Source of the DNA: Theristus sp. LFF4_11
Lineage: Eukaryota; Nematoda; Chromadorea; Monhysterida; Xyalidae
Assembly: GCA_030248135.1 (NCBI GenBank)
Contig: JASANC010002461.1
Location: 124,001-188,000 of the forward strand
Length of the DNA stretch: 64,000 nucleotides
Direction: 5' to 3'
The stretch's first letter is position 1; each line of letters begins with the position of its first letter. This document shows positions 1 through 17,800 of this stretch, one piece after another. The notes beneath the pieces were generated by a model, which worked only from the letters and a program-made list of their open reading frames with translations, was not told the DNA's origin and made no database searches. The position numbers and the translations under genes are program-made.

Positions 1-5278
<5,278 letters not shown>

Positions 5279-5822
5279 AAGAATGCTTCACATTTGCATT
5301 TTCCACCGGTGTTCTGCGGACGTTGCTTGCGAACAGCTGATTCGGTGTTAAAACACGGTGTTAATTCGGTGAACAGCCAAAGTTGAAAGAAAAACGCCAA
5401 ATAAGCAACAACCGGTTTTCTTTTGTTGTTGAATTGTCAATTTGTCAAAAAAATCAATTATTTTGCTTTCATCGAATTGAAATTTCTTGACTGCAATGAA
5501 TGAATTATTGAAATTTAAGTGGCGACTGGCAAGGAGGAAGCAACACATCTCAGTTGCTAGTTTTGAACGGTCGCTGCTATCCGATGCGTGCAGATGTTTC
5601 ACGCGTGTACACCTCAGCTTAAAAACATGGTTGCTGAAATTTATTCCTGATACTTTCAGTTTGTTTTGCGTGATACTTTTTGAACCTGGTGGAACCGTGT
5701 AGATGTTTTCGGTGAACATCAGTTTCCCGGCTTTTGTCGGATTGAAATGTGAAGTGATTTAAAAAAGCATTCGCGTTTTACATTTTGCATTATCGAACGC
5801 CGCGAAAACCAGCCGCTCGATC
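5279..5822. other. Intergenic gap between EARS2 and UGGT
   Basis: This 544-bp spacer must hold the EARS2 3' UTR and the UGGT promoter and 5' UTR. Open frames here are short and resemble no family. I see no canonical AATAAA after the EARS2 stop and no recognisable repeat. Confidence 0.6.
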
Positions 5823-8800
5823 ATGAACACTTGGCGACTGTTCATTGTGTCCGTTGTTTGCGGTTGCTTCATGAGCATTAGCGTCGCGAAGAAACAGAAG
5901 AGTGTGGTGGCGTCCGTCGATTCAAAGTGGCCGCAGACGAGTCTACTGGCTGAAATTAGGTCTCTGCTTTCTTTTGGAACATCAAACATGAAGAAACGTT
6001 GAGCGCAATGCACAGTGCGTTGCAAACCCGCTGATTGAAGCCTGCGACTGGATTGAGCTTGATTCAGTCGTGGCTTGGTGTCTCCATCAGCCTTTCATCT
6101 CCGGGAGGATCAGTTCTCCATCTCGTCTGTGTTGCTCATCCTCCGCCGACTGACGTGTCAAACAATGCCAGACATGTTACCCGCCCTTGTGTCTGTTTTA
6201 TTGTGAGTCCTTTTTTCATTCGAAATTTTCAGTGAATTTCTGTCGATTGAGGGCAACCAGCTGTTTTGGTCGTTCGTGGATGGTGTGATCGAGACGTCCT
6301 CCAAATCTCAACATGCAGCCGATCGTTCGTTTTTTTAGATTTGTTTGTTTTTTTTAAAAAACTCGTGGTCGTGGGCCTCTTTACAACTCCGTGTCAAACT
6401 TGCTTTCATTCGCTGATTGATTTTCAACAGTACGTGCTTTTTTCAACACAATTCCACAGCACAACACAGACATTTGAACTTTACGCGGTGCAGAATAGGT
6501 CTACTGAATCGCAACGCAGTTGTATTTGCATCAAAAATTTGCGCATTTCATGGGTGCATTTTGTGCAGTTTCACAAAAGCAACAATACGATCTCGGCATG
6601 AAACAAGCGAGTGCTCTGATCAGTCAACCGCGACTTGAGCTGCTCAAATTCGCCATGTCCCTGCGCGCGCATTCGCCTGCGGTTGAGATGCAGCGACAGG
6701 TTCGTTGGTATCTGTGAGAAATTTGTTGATTCAAGTTTCAGGAAGCACTGTAATCGACCTGTGGTCCTTGAAAGCCAGTTGATTGGTTGGAATTTGCAGC
6801 CGAACTCGCTGATTGCTCCTATCAGCAGTATCAGCTCGTTGCAGCAATTCAAAAACAAGCGCCAGAATGCGCAAATTATATATGTTTCACGGTTTGTGTG
6901 TATGAGTAAACGTGTGTGTCTTTTGTGGGCTGGTCTCGGACAGACAAAAACCTGGCAGACAATTTCTTCTCAACTCCTTCTGGTGAATTGTCGTTTCCAC
7001 GTGCCAGTAGAACGTGTCACACAAACTTCTGCGACCAATCAGTGCGCATACTAAGTTTCGAATTGCGAACGCAGTCAATCAGCGAGCCGTAATAGAATTT
7101 TGACCGTAGATTTCAACGACACACAAAATGTGAACACTGTTGCAGATTGCGAGCACGCATGCAGAGGCGGTGCGCTGTGTGGCGTTCGTCGACGTGCATG
7201 GACAGATGTCGTGTGATGTGCAGCAGTTGCACGAACTGATACAGGCGGCTGATGCACGGTTGGTTGATTACATTTGAAGCACGCCTTCCCTTTCCCTCCT
7301 CCTCCCCCCACCGATTCCGGACACCCGAAGGTTCCAAACTCCGGTGCGACGACTGACCGTCCCGTGCGGATCAATAACCTCGCCACGTGAATTTGTTTTG
7401 CAAAAAACTGTGTTCTTTGAATGTTTGAATCAATGGAGCAGCGCTGTACTGCTCGCGAGCACACTGCGGCAACGCCGCCTGGCACAATCGATGATTTCTG
7501 CGCGGTTATTTTTTATCAGCCGACCACCAGCGACGTACAAGTCTGACCACCATCATCACGGCGGCCGTGGTGCCCCGGTGACCGTGATCCTCTACGCGAA
7601 CGTTGCCAACAGAATCACGCTCCAGTTCCATCGTGCGCTCGCGAAACTGGCCGAAAGGCGAACAGTCGATTATGTGTTTCGACATTTCGATTTCCATGAG
7701 GTTGTTGCGACCAGTTTGAGTTATGTTTGGTTTGTATTTCATTTTTGGTGTACGTTTTTGGTTTGATAAGAGGCTTGCGGTCAATCAAGCCATTCATGAC
7801 AGTTTAGAGGTGGAGAGGTAGATTTGTCCAGAGAGCTAGAAGTTCGGTTGCTGCCTGTACGTTCGACGTTTTTTGTTCGTTCCAGGAAAAAGAGACAAAA
7901 TTGGTGCGACTGTCCGGCTATGGGGTGGAGTTGGCGATCAAGAGCACCGAATACAAGGCGCAGGACGACTCGAAAATTAGGGGTCAGCGTCAGCCTGGTT
8001 ATTTTGGTTATATTCGTTGTTTTTCATATTTGTTATGTGTTTTTCGTAATTGCTATTTTTGTATTTGCGTGCACTTGTCTTTTTCGACTCGTTTTTATGC
8101 ATCCAACGAACCTATGATTTGTATTTATCCAGGGATTTTTCAATTTTAGCCAACGTGACCGATTCGGGTGCCGTGATCGAGGAAGAAGAAAACGAGGAAG
8201 AGGATTTGCACGGATTCAATTTTCGAGCTCTGAAGTCAGTTGTTTTCACAGATGCGTTTTGTTTTATTTCACCAATCAAAACAGGCCGTGCTATTCAGTT
8301 TTTTTCATTTTTACTGTTCCGGGGCCAGCTTTATAAAACTTAGCAGTCAAATAGTGCCACACCACTGAGCCCCTGAATAAAATCATGAAGCATTACAGTT
8401 CCTTTTTTTCACGTAAACTGATTCGCCAATGTCTGCTCTTCAGCGTGAAGTTGGAAAATGTCTTATGATTTCATTCAGTAGCTCGCTGTGACGTGACTTC
8501 TGAGCTTTTATAAAACTGCCCCCTGGCCCACGGGGTGGCACGAAACGAATCGAATGCTGAGAGATGATCGGAATTTTTTGACACAATTTTTTTGCAGAAA
8601 GCTACACCCGGAACTGAGCGATGCGCTCAGCGCGTTCAAGACGCACCTGTACGAGAAAGACGAGCTGACGCCGTTGAAAGTGTGGGAGTTGCAGGACCTC
8701 AGCTATCAAGCGGCGCAGCGCGTCATGAACGCACCGGTCGACGAGGCCCTGGACGTCCTCAAGGACATCAGCCAGAATTTTCCGTTACACGCGAGGTTGG

Positions 8801-11800
8801 CGTTCGCTTTTCGGTTTCTTCAGAAGTTTTCAAGAGCCTTGCGCATGCTGAATTATGAAATTCAATTTGATTGAATTGGAAAAGGGATGTTTTTAGGACT
8901 AAGCTACAGTGAAACTCGCAAATTGTAGGCAATCAGCTGACTGGTTGGCGATCACGTGATGCAGGCTTTCTGTGCAGGACAGACTACGTGCTGTACAGCA
9001 ATGCCTACACCATAAAGCATGCATCACATTCACGTGATCCAACCCAACCACTCAGCTGATTGCCCATAATTCAGAGTTCGACAGTAACCGTAAGTGGTGA
9101 GCAAAGCAGAAGCGAGCGTCTGAGAACGAATGTAACGGCTTGCTGAAAATGGTAATTGACTTCAGAGACCTGACACGGACGCAAGTGAAGCGCGAATTAC
9201 GTGAAGAGATGTCGGGCAACCAGGACAAATGGGAGGAGATCGGCATCGGCGTCGGCGACTCGGCGTTGTTCATCAATGGCATGCTGATTGAGCTCGACTC
9301 CATGGACGTCTACCAATTGCTGGACATTCTGAAACGCGAGGAGAAACTGGCGGCCGGCTTTTTCAACATGGGATTTCGGGTAGGCAACGGTGCGCTGCCG
9401 AGCGGATTCATTGCTCACAGAAACGTGACGCTTCGATCGATCTCATTGAAGATTATGAATGTTGGTGATCAATGAACATTGATGACTGATGTGTCGATGT
9501 GATTATGGTCATGTTACGCCGGTAGTTGCATAACGTTTCCACAGTAGCGGTTTTTCCATGTGAAATTTGAGTGAGTCTGTTGTTGCCAGGACTGAAAACG
9601 CAGCAACGTTTGTTTTGCAGCGCGAATACTTGGCGCTGGTGATGGACGTCGACCTGAGAGATGACCAGACTCAGTACGCGATCGATTATCGCGACGCTTT
9701 TCCGGACGTAAATTCGTTAAATTCCTTTCCGAAGTTTTCCAATTTCTTTTCATAAAGCTATTTCGCGTTTGTCGCAATTTTTGCGCTGTGTTTTTCATTT
9801 TTTCCAGTACATCAACGATTTGGACAAAGATCCGGAATATAAGGACTGGGGTAACTCGGTGAATATGATGATACAGCCATACTTCCCGGGCATGATTCGA
9901 CCAATCGCGCGCAATTTTTTCACTTTGGTATCGTTTTTTTTCTTCACTTGCTTTTTTGTCTCACTAATCGGCGTTATTTTTCATCACAAATCAAGATTCT
10001 TTCAAACGATTTTCAGTTGTTCATTGTCGACCCGTCGACGTGCGACGGTTGGGGTCTGCTGAAAATCGCGTATTCATTCTACGCGCATCAGATTCCGATT
10101 CGGTTCGTCGTTTTTCAACTTTTCAGTCGTTTTTGTTTTGTGCATCATTCAGAAGACTTTTACGTTTTGTCACTTTTCCATGTATTCGCTGACGTCGGTT
10201 CTGAAAGCGACATTCATGAAACCGTATTTCGTGACGACTCTACTGAAACGTGAATACTGCGCGGTCACAATTACTGCTTCATGGATGTCCCTTAAAGCTG
10301 CATTGTGCGCCGAATGCAGCGTGCAAGTGATTTCAAATGTGTCTGGTCTTTCTCCACATGTAGGATCGCCGTGAGTTTTGCGGTGAACACCGATAAAACG
10401 GTGTCCGGCTACGAGAACGTCGGTGTTGCATTGTTGAATCTGTACAACTTTGTGAAGGATGACATGGCAATGGCCGCAAAGGGACTGAAAGCGGTCACGG
10501 AGGTCGGTCGGTGTATGATTGGAAATGCAAAATGCACGTTGCTGCGTTCGGCATTGTGTTTTTTGTGGCACTGTCTGTCGTTGATGTTCTGCTCAACGAT
10601 TTTTACTATTTTTCGAAATTATTGCACGGTTCGCTTCTTCTTTCCCGTACTTTGAACGTGATTAAGCCATCCAAGCGGCTGATCGGTTGGCTGTATGACA
10701 AAGGCAGGCCATCCGGTGCTCTGCTTGTATCTGGCCGCGTTAAAAAATCAACCCTTCAGTCAACACTAATCGTCATCAATTATTCGTATATTATTTTTTA
10801 TTTTGGTGCCAAGACTCAATGCGCGCAAAGATAGGCAAGCAGTCGCATGCACGGCGCGCGAATTCAAAATTTCTAAAGCGATCCGAGTCCCCTTAATAGG
10901 GCCGGATTACTTAGGCTGCTTTGAATTGACACATAAAGATTGAAACTGGTTTCCTCTCTACGTCAGCGAATTCAGTCGCGGAACCTAAAAAAAAATAATA
11001 TTGTCATCGCGCAGGTATTTGGCGCTGCCACTGACTGGTCGAGCATCACGTCGAAGCCGGTCGTCGAAAAGTTCAAGAAACTTTATCCGGGCGAAGATGC
11101 GGATTTGGTGTTCGGCACGGAAAGCGACTACGACAGGGGCAGGCAGGCGGGCGCTCAATTCCTGGCCGCCAGCGGACTGAGAGCAACGCCGAAAGTGCTG
11201 CTCAACGGGGTGCCGTTGGACGACGCCGGCGTCAGTTTCGCTTTGTGTTTCTGTTTTTGGCTCGGTCGTGTTCGGCGAGACGAGAGTCGAACGCAGTCGG
11301 TTTCTTTCGATCATTCGTCTCTGACAGCTGCACGATTTCGGCCGATTGGCGGTGTTTTTGATGATGACGTGTTGGCATGAATTGTGCGGTTGTGCTGTGA
11401 TTGGCTGCGTCAATTGAGCGCTCTGATTGTGACCAGCTGCATTCGCGGATTGCGATGCCACTATATGTATAATGGGATTTTATGTCTCACTTCCACGTTG
11501 TTCCACAAGAACGACAGTCGAACTCAATGTCATAGCTCACAGGCAATCAGCCTATTGATTTCATCGGCTGTGGGGTTGACTTGCTCTCACTGATTGGTCT
11601 GATTGGTGCGGCCGATGCAGCCAATGAACGTGTCCGACTCAACTGCCCGAATGTGCAACTTAGCACAGTGTTTATCGCAGTGTTTAACTTGAGCGAGCAT
11701 GTCGACTTTTGCTACAGTTAACGGCGGATCGTTTCGAGGAGACGGTGATCAACTCGATCATGCGTTTGACGCCGCGCATCCAGCGTGCGATCATGGACGG

Positions 11801-14800
11801 CCGCTTGACCGACCAGGACACCGTCGGCAAATGGCTGATGGAGCAGACGGACGTGATGCCGCGGCTGAATGCCAGGGTGCTCGAGTCGGAGAAGACGACT
11901 GCAACGAGGCCACGGTCGAAGTTTCTCGATCTGACCGATGTCATGGGTGGGTGTTCGTTGGAGGCGGTTGGTGTCGTCGGGCAGTGTCGATGACGGGCTT
12001 GTGTTTCAACAAAAAACTGCAACTCTATGGTTTTTGTTTTCCAATAGCAAGCTTTGAAAGTTCAAGATTTGAACACTCGGAAGTGGTACTCGAGGGGGCG
12101 GCACATCATTGAAGACGAGGCCACACCACTCTTCTGCCTCTGGATGTTGGCCAGGGCGAATCGCAGAGCACCATTATACAACTGGGTTGACTTGCAGAAT
12201 ATCGCGCGAAAGATGTCAACGAATTCAAGAAGTTATCCGAGCCGCAGCAGAATCAGTTCATGATGGACAAAATGAAGTACCTGAAAAGATCATGTGAGCG
12301 AAATTATGGGGTTGTTTTTTTATTGGTAAAGAAAAAAGACGCGCGATGGCTAAATTTTTGCTGAACTGTGTAGTTAGTTTCAAGATAAGTGGTGATGGTC
12401 GCTGATTGACCGTACCTTTGAGTAATTGATTCGATCATGAGACTGTTCTCCTTTTTAGATGAGCCATCCACTAAACCAGTGACTCTTTGGGTGGTGGCCG
12501 ACATGGACACGCCAGAAGGCAGAGCTCTCGGCTATGACGCGATCAAGCATTTGGTGCGGCTGCGCAGATTTGCGTTGTTTTTTGGTGAATTTGAATCTTG
12601 AGCACGCTTTTGAACGTGCCACCAACCGAATGGCTGCTTTTGAATGGTTTGATTGCCATAGCACGCATGCCAGTGTGCCAGATCTAGCTGCCACAATTTG
12701 GCATACTGACCTCGAGTAATTTGAAACGATTTGGCGTTTCAACAAGACCATTCGTAAATGTTGCCTATCTACAGTCGAACTTTTAATCATAGGGAATCAG
12801 CTGATTGGTTGGCATTACGGTTTGCATGCTTTCTGTGCAATCCAAACTCCGCCCCGCCACCACAGCAATGCCTGAAAGCATTCATACCGTAATGCCAACC
12901 AATCAGCTGATTCCCTATAATTTAGAGTGGGACTGTATTGCAGAAGCATTCTCACTCGTCGCGCGTCGGTTTCATCCACAATCCGTCGGACACAACGGAC
13001 GTGAAGACGCCATCGAAACTGGTGAAACTGATTCAAGCTGGCATTCGTCTCTTGTCGGAGCAGCACAGCAAACAGTTTGTGACGAAGCTGATGAAGCAAG
13101 AGTTCGTTGATGCGCTCCGCGACGGCACCACTGATGTCGAACAGCTCGCTGTGCATGTTCGTGGCACTGCGTTTTTTTTTATTTTTGTGTTCTCTGGAGT
13201 TTCGGAAACGGGAGTTTTTTCCCAGAATTCTCATGTTGCTGTTTGATGAAAATTCACAAAACAACCTGTACTGGGTGGTGCGTGCGACGGCACTAGCCAT
13301 GCATACACGCCTAAATCACCGTAGCTTGGTGCGGCTTTGTATAACCGTTGCGATAGCTGAAGTTCGCAAAAAATGCATTTGCATCATGATAATGCCACCG
13401 ATCGCTGAGCTGGTCTGTTGCAATTCGACATCACAATGGTAGGATGTTCACGCTTCCACTCAGGGAATGAATGTCGATTCGTTCAAACGTGAGTTGAAGT
13501 TGATGGATGATGATTGGCTGGCGATCCACAGCTATTATGCGACGAAGGCACTCGAATTGCAGCCGGGACAACGGGCGGTCATTGCGAACGGACAGGTGTG
13601 TTGGAGCTGGGGGGGGGCGACGTTGGCTTGTGTGCTGGGGGCAGGGAAGGGGCGGCGACGTTGGCTTGCGTGCTGGGGCCAGTTTTGTGGAGCGCTCGAT
13701 ACTGATAGTGCCACCTAAATTCTATAGTTTGCGTGTTTGGTGTTAGAAAACGTGTTTCAAACTCGTTCAACACGTAAGCTTCAAAATCAATTGAGCGTCA
13801 AACAATCTTTAACGAAAATTGAATTGGCCGTTCCGTGAGTAGGCTCATTTAGTGTTCAGTGAGATTAGTCTGGTTTCACAATTTTTTCCAGAATAGTTGA
13901 CTCTCTTAAACGCTGGCACATGTGATTAGGATTACGTGATCACTGCAAGTGAAGGCCAGTTCATGCTGACGTAGCTTAAGGGCTCCATTCACGGTAGCAT
14001 GCTAAAACACGAGACCTGACAGGATGTGCGGTACATACATACCTACGTCTGTATGGCCGGTAGTATGCAATAGTAACAGCAATAGTAACAGTAATAGTAA
14101 TAGCAGTAGTAATAGCAATAAAGACCTCACGTGCCGTGCCGTATCCGCATACGTCCGTATGAACGAGCCCAACAACGAACTGTTCCTTAGGTGTTCGGTG
14201 CATTCGAGGACGACGAGCAGTTTGATGCGAACGATTTCATGCTGCTCGAACGCTACGTGCTGAATCGACACTCGAACGTCATTCGCACGCACATCGACCG
14301 TTGGCAGGTCGGACACGACAACGACAAGTGAGACGCTCCCGTCTGATTTTATCACGATTTCTAGTTTCGATGTGAAATTTGTTTCTTTCTGAGTCGTCCG
14401 ACTCGATCTGTTCAAAATGCTACCGGTCATATGAGTCTTGACGTGGCAGTGTGGGCGACGTGCATCCGCGAGATAACGACGACAGTGTCACACAAATTTT
14501 GAATAGCATTATTGAGTCGCAGAATCAGAAAAACACGTCTATTGTATTGCAATACTAGAGTGATATTTGAGCGCGTGAAGTCGCCCATGTGTGATGATCA
14601 TGCACGAATTAACACGCCAGATCGAGCAACTTGGTGGCGCGTGTCGCCTCGTTGTTGATGGCCGATCCGGTGCAGAAGAAACGACACTGCATCATGCTGG
14701 ACGACACGAAACACAGGTCAGCGTGTGCACAGGTGTTACATTGTGCTCGCTCCGCCCACCACAAACATGATTTCGTGAGCGTTGTCAACCGCAAGAGGTT

Positions 14801-17800
14801 CATTCATCCATTCGTACTCACCAAAAATGACGTCACTGTTGAAAGCACCTGCCCTGAAGACACGGTGCATTGTGTCAACAAGTGTTTCTTTGTTTTAATA
14901 CAAGCAAACAAACGCACCAGCACCGAAGCACGCGCGCAGTGTATAATCGCGTGTGTGCTCGTGTGTTGCTGTTTGCGGCCTGTGCACCTTCACAGTCAAA
15001 CTCTTAAGTTACTGGCCGCCAGCTGATTGGTTGGTGATGGTGGCACGCGTCGAACATGCTTTCTGAGCCGGCGTTGCTGTGGAGGTGGAGTTTGTCACAG
15101 AACGCATGCATCACATGGTCACCAACCAACCAGCTGATAGCCTACAATTTAGATTTTACTGTAGATTCAAGTAACAGGTATGTGTGTGTGTGGGGGCGTG
15201 TGTGTGTGAAAGAACGGCAAGACTTTCAACCGTAAAGTTGACCTTTCAACTTTATAAATCACACTTTTCCACTCGGTTGCAGCGTGGTAACACTGCCGGC
15301 TCAATCGCAACGCTCCGCCCCGTTCGACATCATCGCCGTCGTCGATCCGTTGTCACGTGACGCGCAAAAGATCTCGCACACTCTGCAGGTGTTGCAGCGT
15401 GTCGTGAACACTGACATTCAGTTGGCGTTGAATAGTCGCGCAAAGTTGTCGGAGATGCCATTGAAAAAGTTGGTGATTATTTACGTAGTGGTGAGACTAT
15501 ATGTGGACATCCATCCAACGAAAACAGGGCCAAATGGCAGTATGTTTTCAGCGTCCAATTTCCAGTTTTGTTACGGCTGTCAAATGTCAAAATGTTCATC
15601 GTTCGACTCTTAGTCAGCCAATATGTTCACCAATTGCAGCGGCAACCATGAAGTTGCATGCGGCGTGGCGGCATGATCAAAACCAATCGTGCGTTTGCTT
15701 TCAGTTTCTACCGCATGGTGATCGACGCATCGCTGCAGTTCACGTCCGACGGTTCGTTGCGTCCAGCGCCGGTCGCTCGGTTCGGTTCGCTGCCGCAGAA
15801 GCAGCTGCTCACGTTGAACGTGATACCGCCGGACAACTGGCTCGTCGAGGCCGTGCGCGCCTTCCACGACCTCGACAACATCAAGATGGACCAGGTCGAC
15901 AGCGACGTCGTCGCCGAGTTTGAGCTCGAGCATCTGCTGCTCGAAGGCGAGCATTGTTATAAGCTGGCACGGCACACTGTACAATGCCGCATGGATGTTG
16001 CGTTTGTGTGCCACAGCCAAACGTTCGCGTGCTGCGATGTTTTTTTGACCTGATCACTTGGCCTCTTCAGGTCACTGTTTTGACGAGATCACGGGCAACC
16101 CACCGCGTGGCCTACAATTCACGCTCAGCCGCCCGAATGCCGACGACTACGAAGTGGACACGATCGTGATGGCAAACTTGGCACGTTTTGCCATTTCGTG
16201 CTTGTAGTACGGCGTTTGTTTTGTTGCGGCGTTTCGATAAACAAACAAAACAAACGGCCGGATGTGTGTATTGCAGGGCTATTTCCAAATGAAAGCCAGT
16301 CCGGGCGCGTGGGTGCTGCGCCTGCGTGCGGGAAAGTCGGCAGACATCTACGATATTAAGAGGTTCGCTTCCGCGTTGGTTGATTTCGTTTGCTATCCGA
16401 CTTTCAATACCGAGATACAGTACACGAACAGAAATACAATACACAGTCCATGTTGTTTCGATGTGACCTGTGTTTTGTTTCGCCGTAGTGGCTGCAGCAT
16501 TGCAACAATTGTTTTAAAATCGTTGCACATTGAAATGTGTAAAAAGCGTTCAATTTCAGCCACAGCAACACGGACTCTGCAGTGACGACTGATGGTGAGC
16601 ACAGCACCGCTCAGCGCGACGTCTCCGTTTTACTGAACAGTTTCACCTCTAAAGTGATTCGACTGCGTGTCGCGAAACGAGCGGACAAAATCGACGCGAA
16701 TCTGCTGTCGGACGACGACGGACAGGAGGAGCTCGATGATGAGGTGGACGAGCAGCTGTCGCTGTGGCAGACCATCTCGAGGTCGCTGGCTGAATCAAGC
16801 TTTTATGTTTTCATAACGTCATTTCTACGATGGAGTGTGTGTGTTTCGCAGTCTATTTCGGCTATCATATGCAACTAGCTGATTGGTTGGTGATCCGGTG
16901 GTGCAGACATTCGCTGTGCGCAGGACAGACGCCGCCTCCACAGTAATGTCTGCGAAAAAAGTGTGCATCACGTGATCACCAATCACATCAATCAATCAGC
17001 TGGTTGCATATGATATCGAAATGGACTGTATTTTCAAAGTAGAAGCTGAACAGAGAAACACAGCGTTGTACATCACCACTTGAGAAACTAGGGTTGGAGT
17101 TCCAGTCAGAGACGTTTCCTCTGGTTTGATATGAAACAGTTACGAAGGTTTTTTGGCGTTGCTGTTTCCATCTTCTTTCATGTGAATATCGGGAACCGTT
17201 GAGGTTTTCTGCTTTCCACTTTTCATTCTCCGATAATTTTCCAGTGTCCTGTCAAGCGCGCTGCACAGATTGTAAGCATTCTATGGGGTGGTGGTTGACT
17301 GATTGCTAACTAACTAACTCTCATGTGTGTGTGTGTGTGCTTTCTTCTCTGTTACTTTTCATTGTCGTTTGTTGCGATGAACATGACTTTCACGTGAACC
17401 ATCACTGAACTTCTTTGGGCAGTTTGTTTTTCGTGTTTTTCACTTTTGTTTCTAATCGTTGAATCTGCAAACTGATTGACTGTGGTTGAAACGAACTGAA
17501 CTTCGCTGATTTCTCATAACCCCACGAGTCTGCATTTGAGCCGAGTGTGTGTGTGTGTTTCATTGTTACCGTTGTGTTTGCTTCCTATGCTGCTGTTTGT
17601 ATATTATTTTTTTGTTTCAGCACAATTTCGGGCTCGAAAGGCAAAGAGAAATACGATACGATCAATATTTTCTCGCTCGCTTCTGGCCATCTGTACGAAC
17701 GATTCATGAGGTCAACTCGCTTTTTTGGTGTTGACTCTACTTTGGGCCTAAACAACTCAATGCGTTTGTTGACTTGGAATGGAAATCAGTTGACAAAGAA

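Noticed and set aside
5348..6025. Minus-strand open frames of 88-123 codons between and over EARS2 and UGGT
   Set aside because: No similarity, no splice support, and part lies antisense to UGGT exon 1.
12049..12190. Extra UGGT exon containing [16 protein letters not shown]
   Set aside because: Open frame, but it does not resemble UGGT; joining 11946 directly to 12198 gives a correct phase and a better match to the family.
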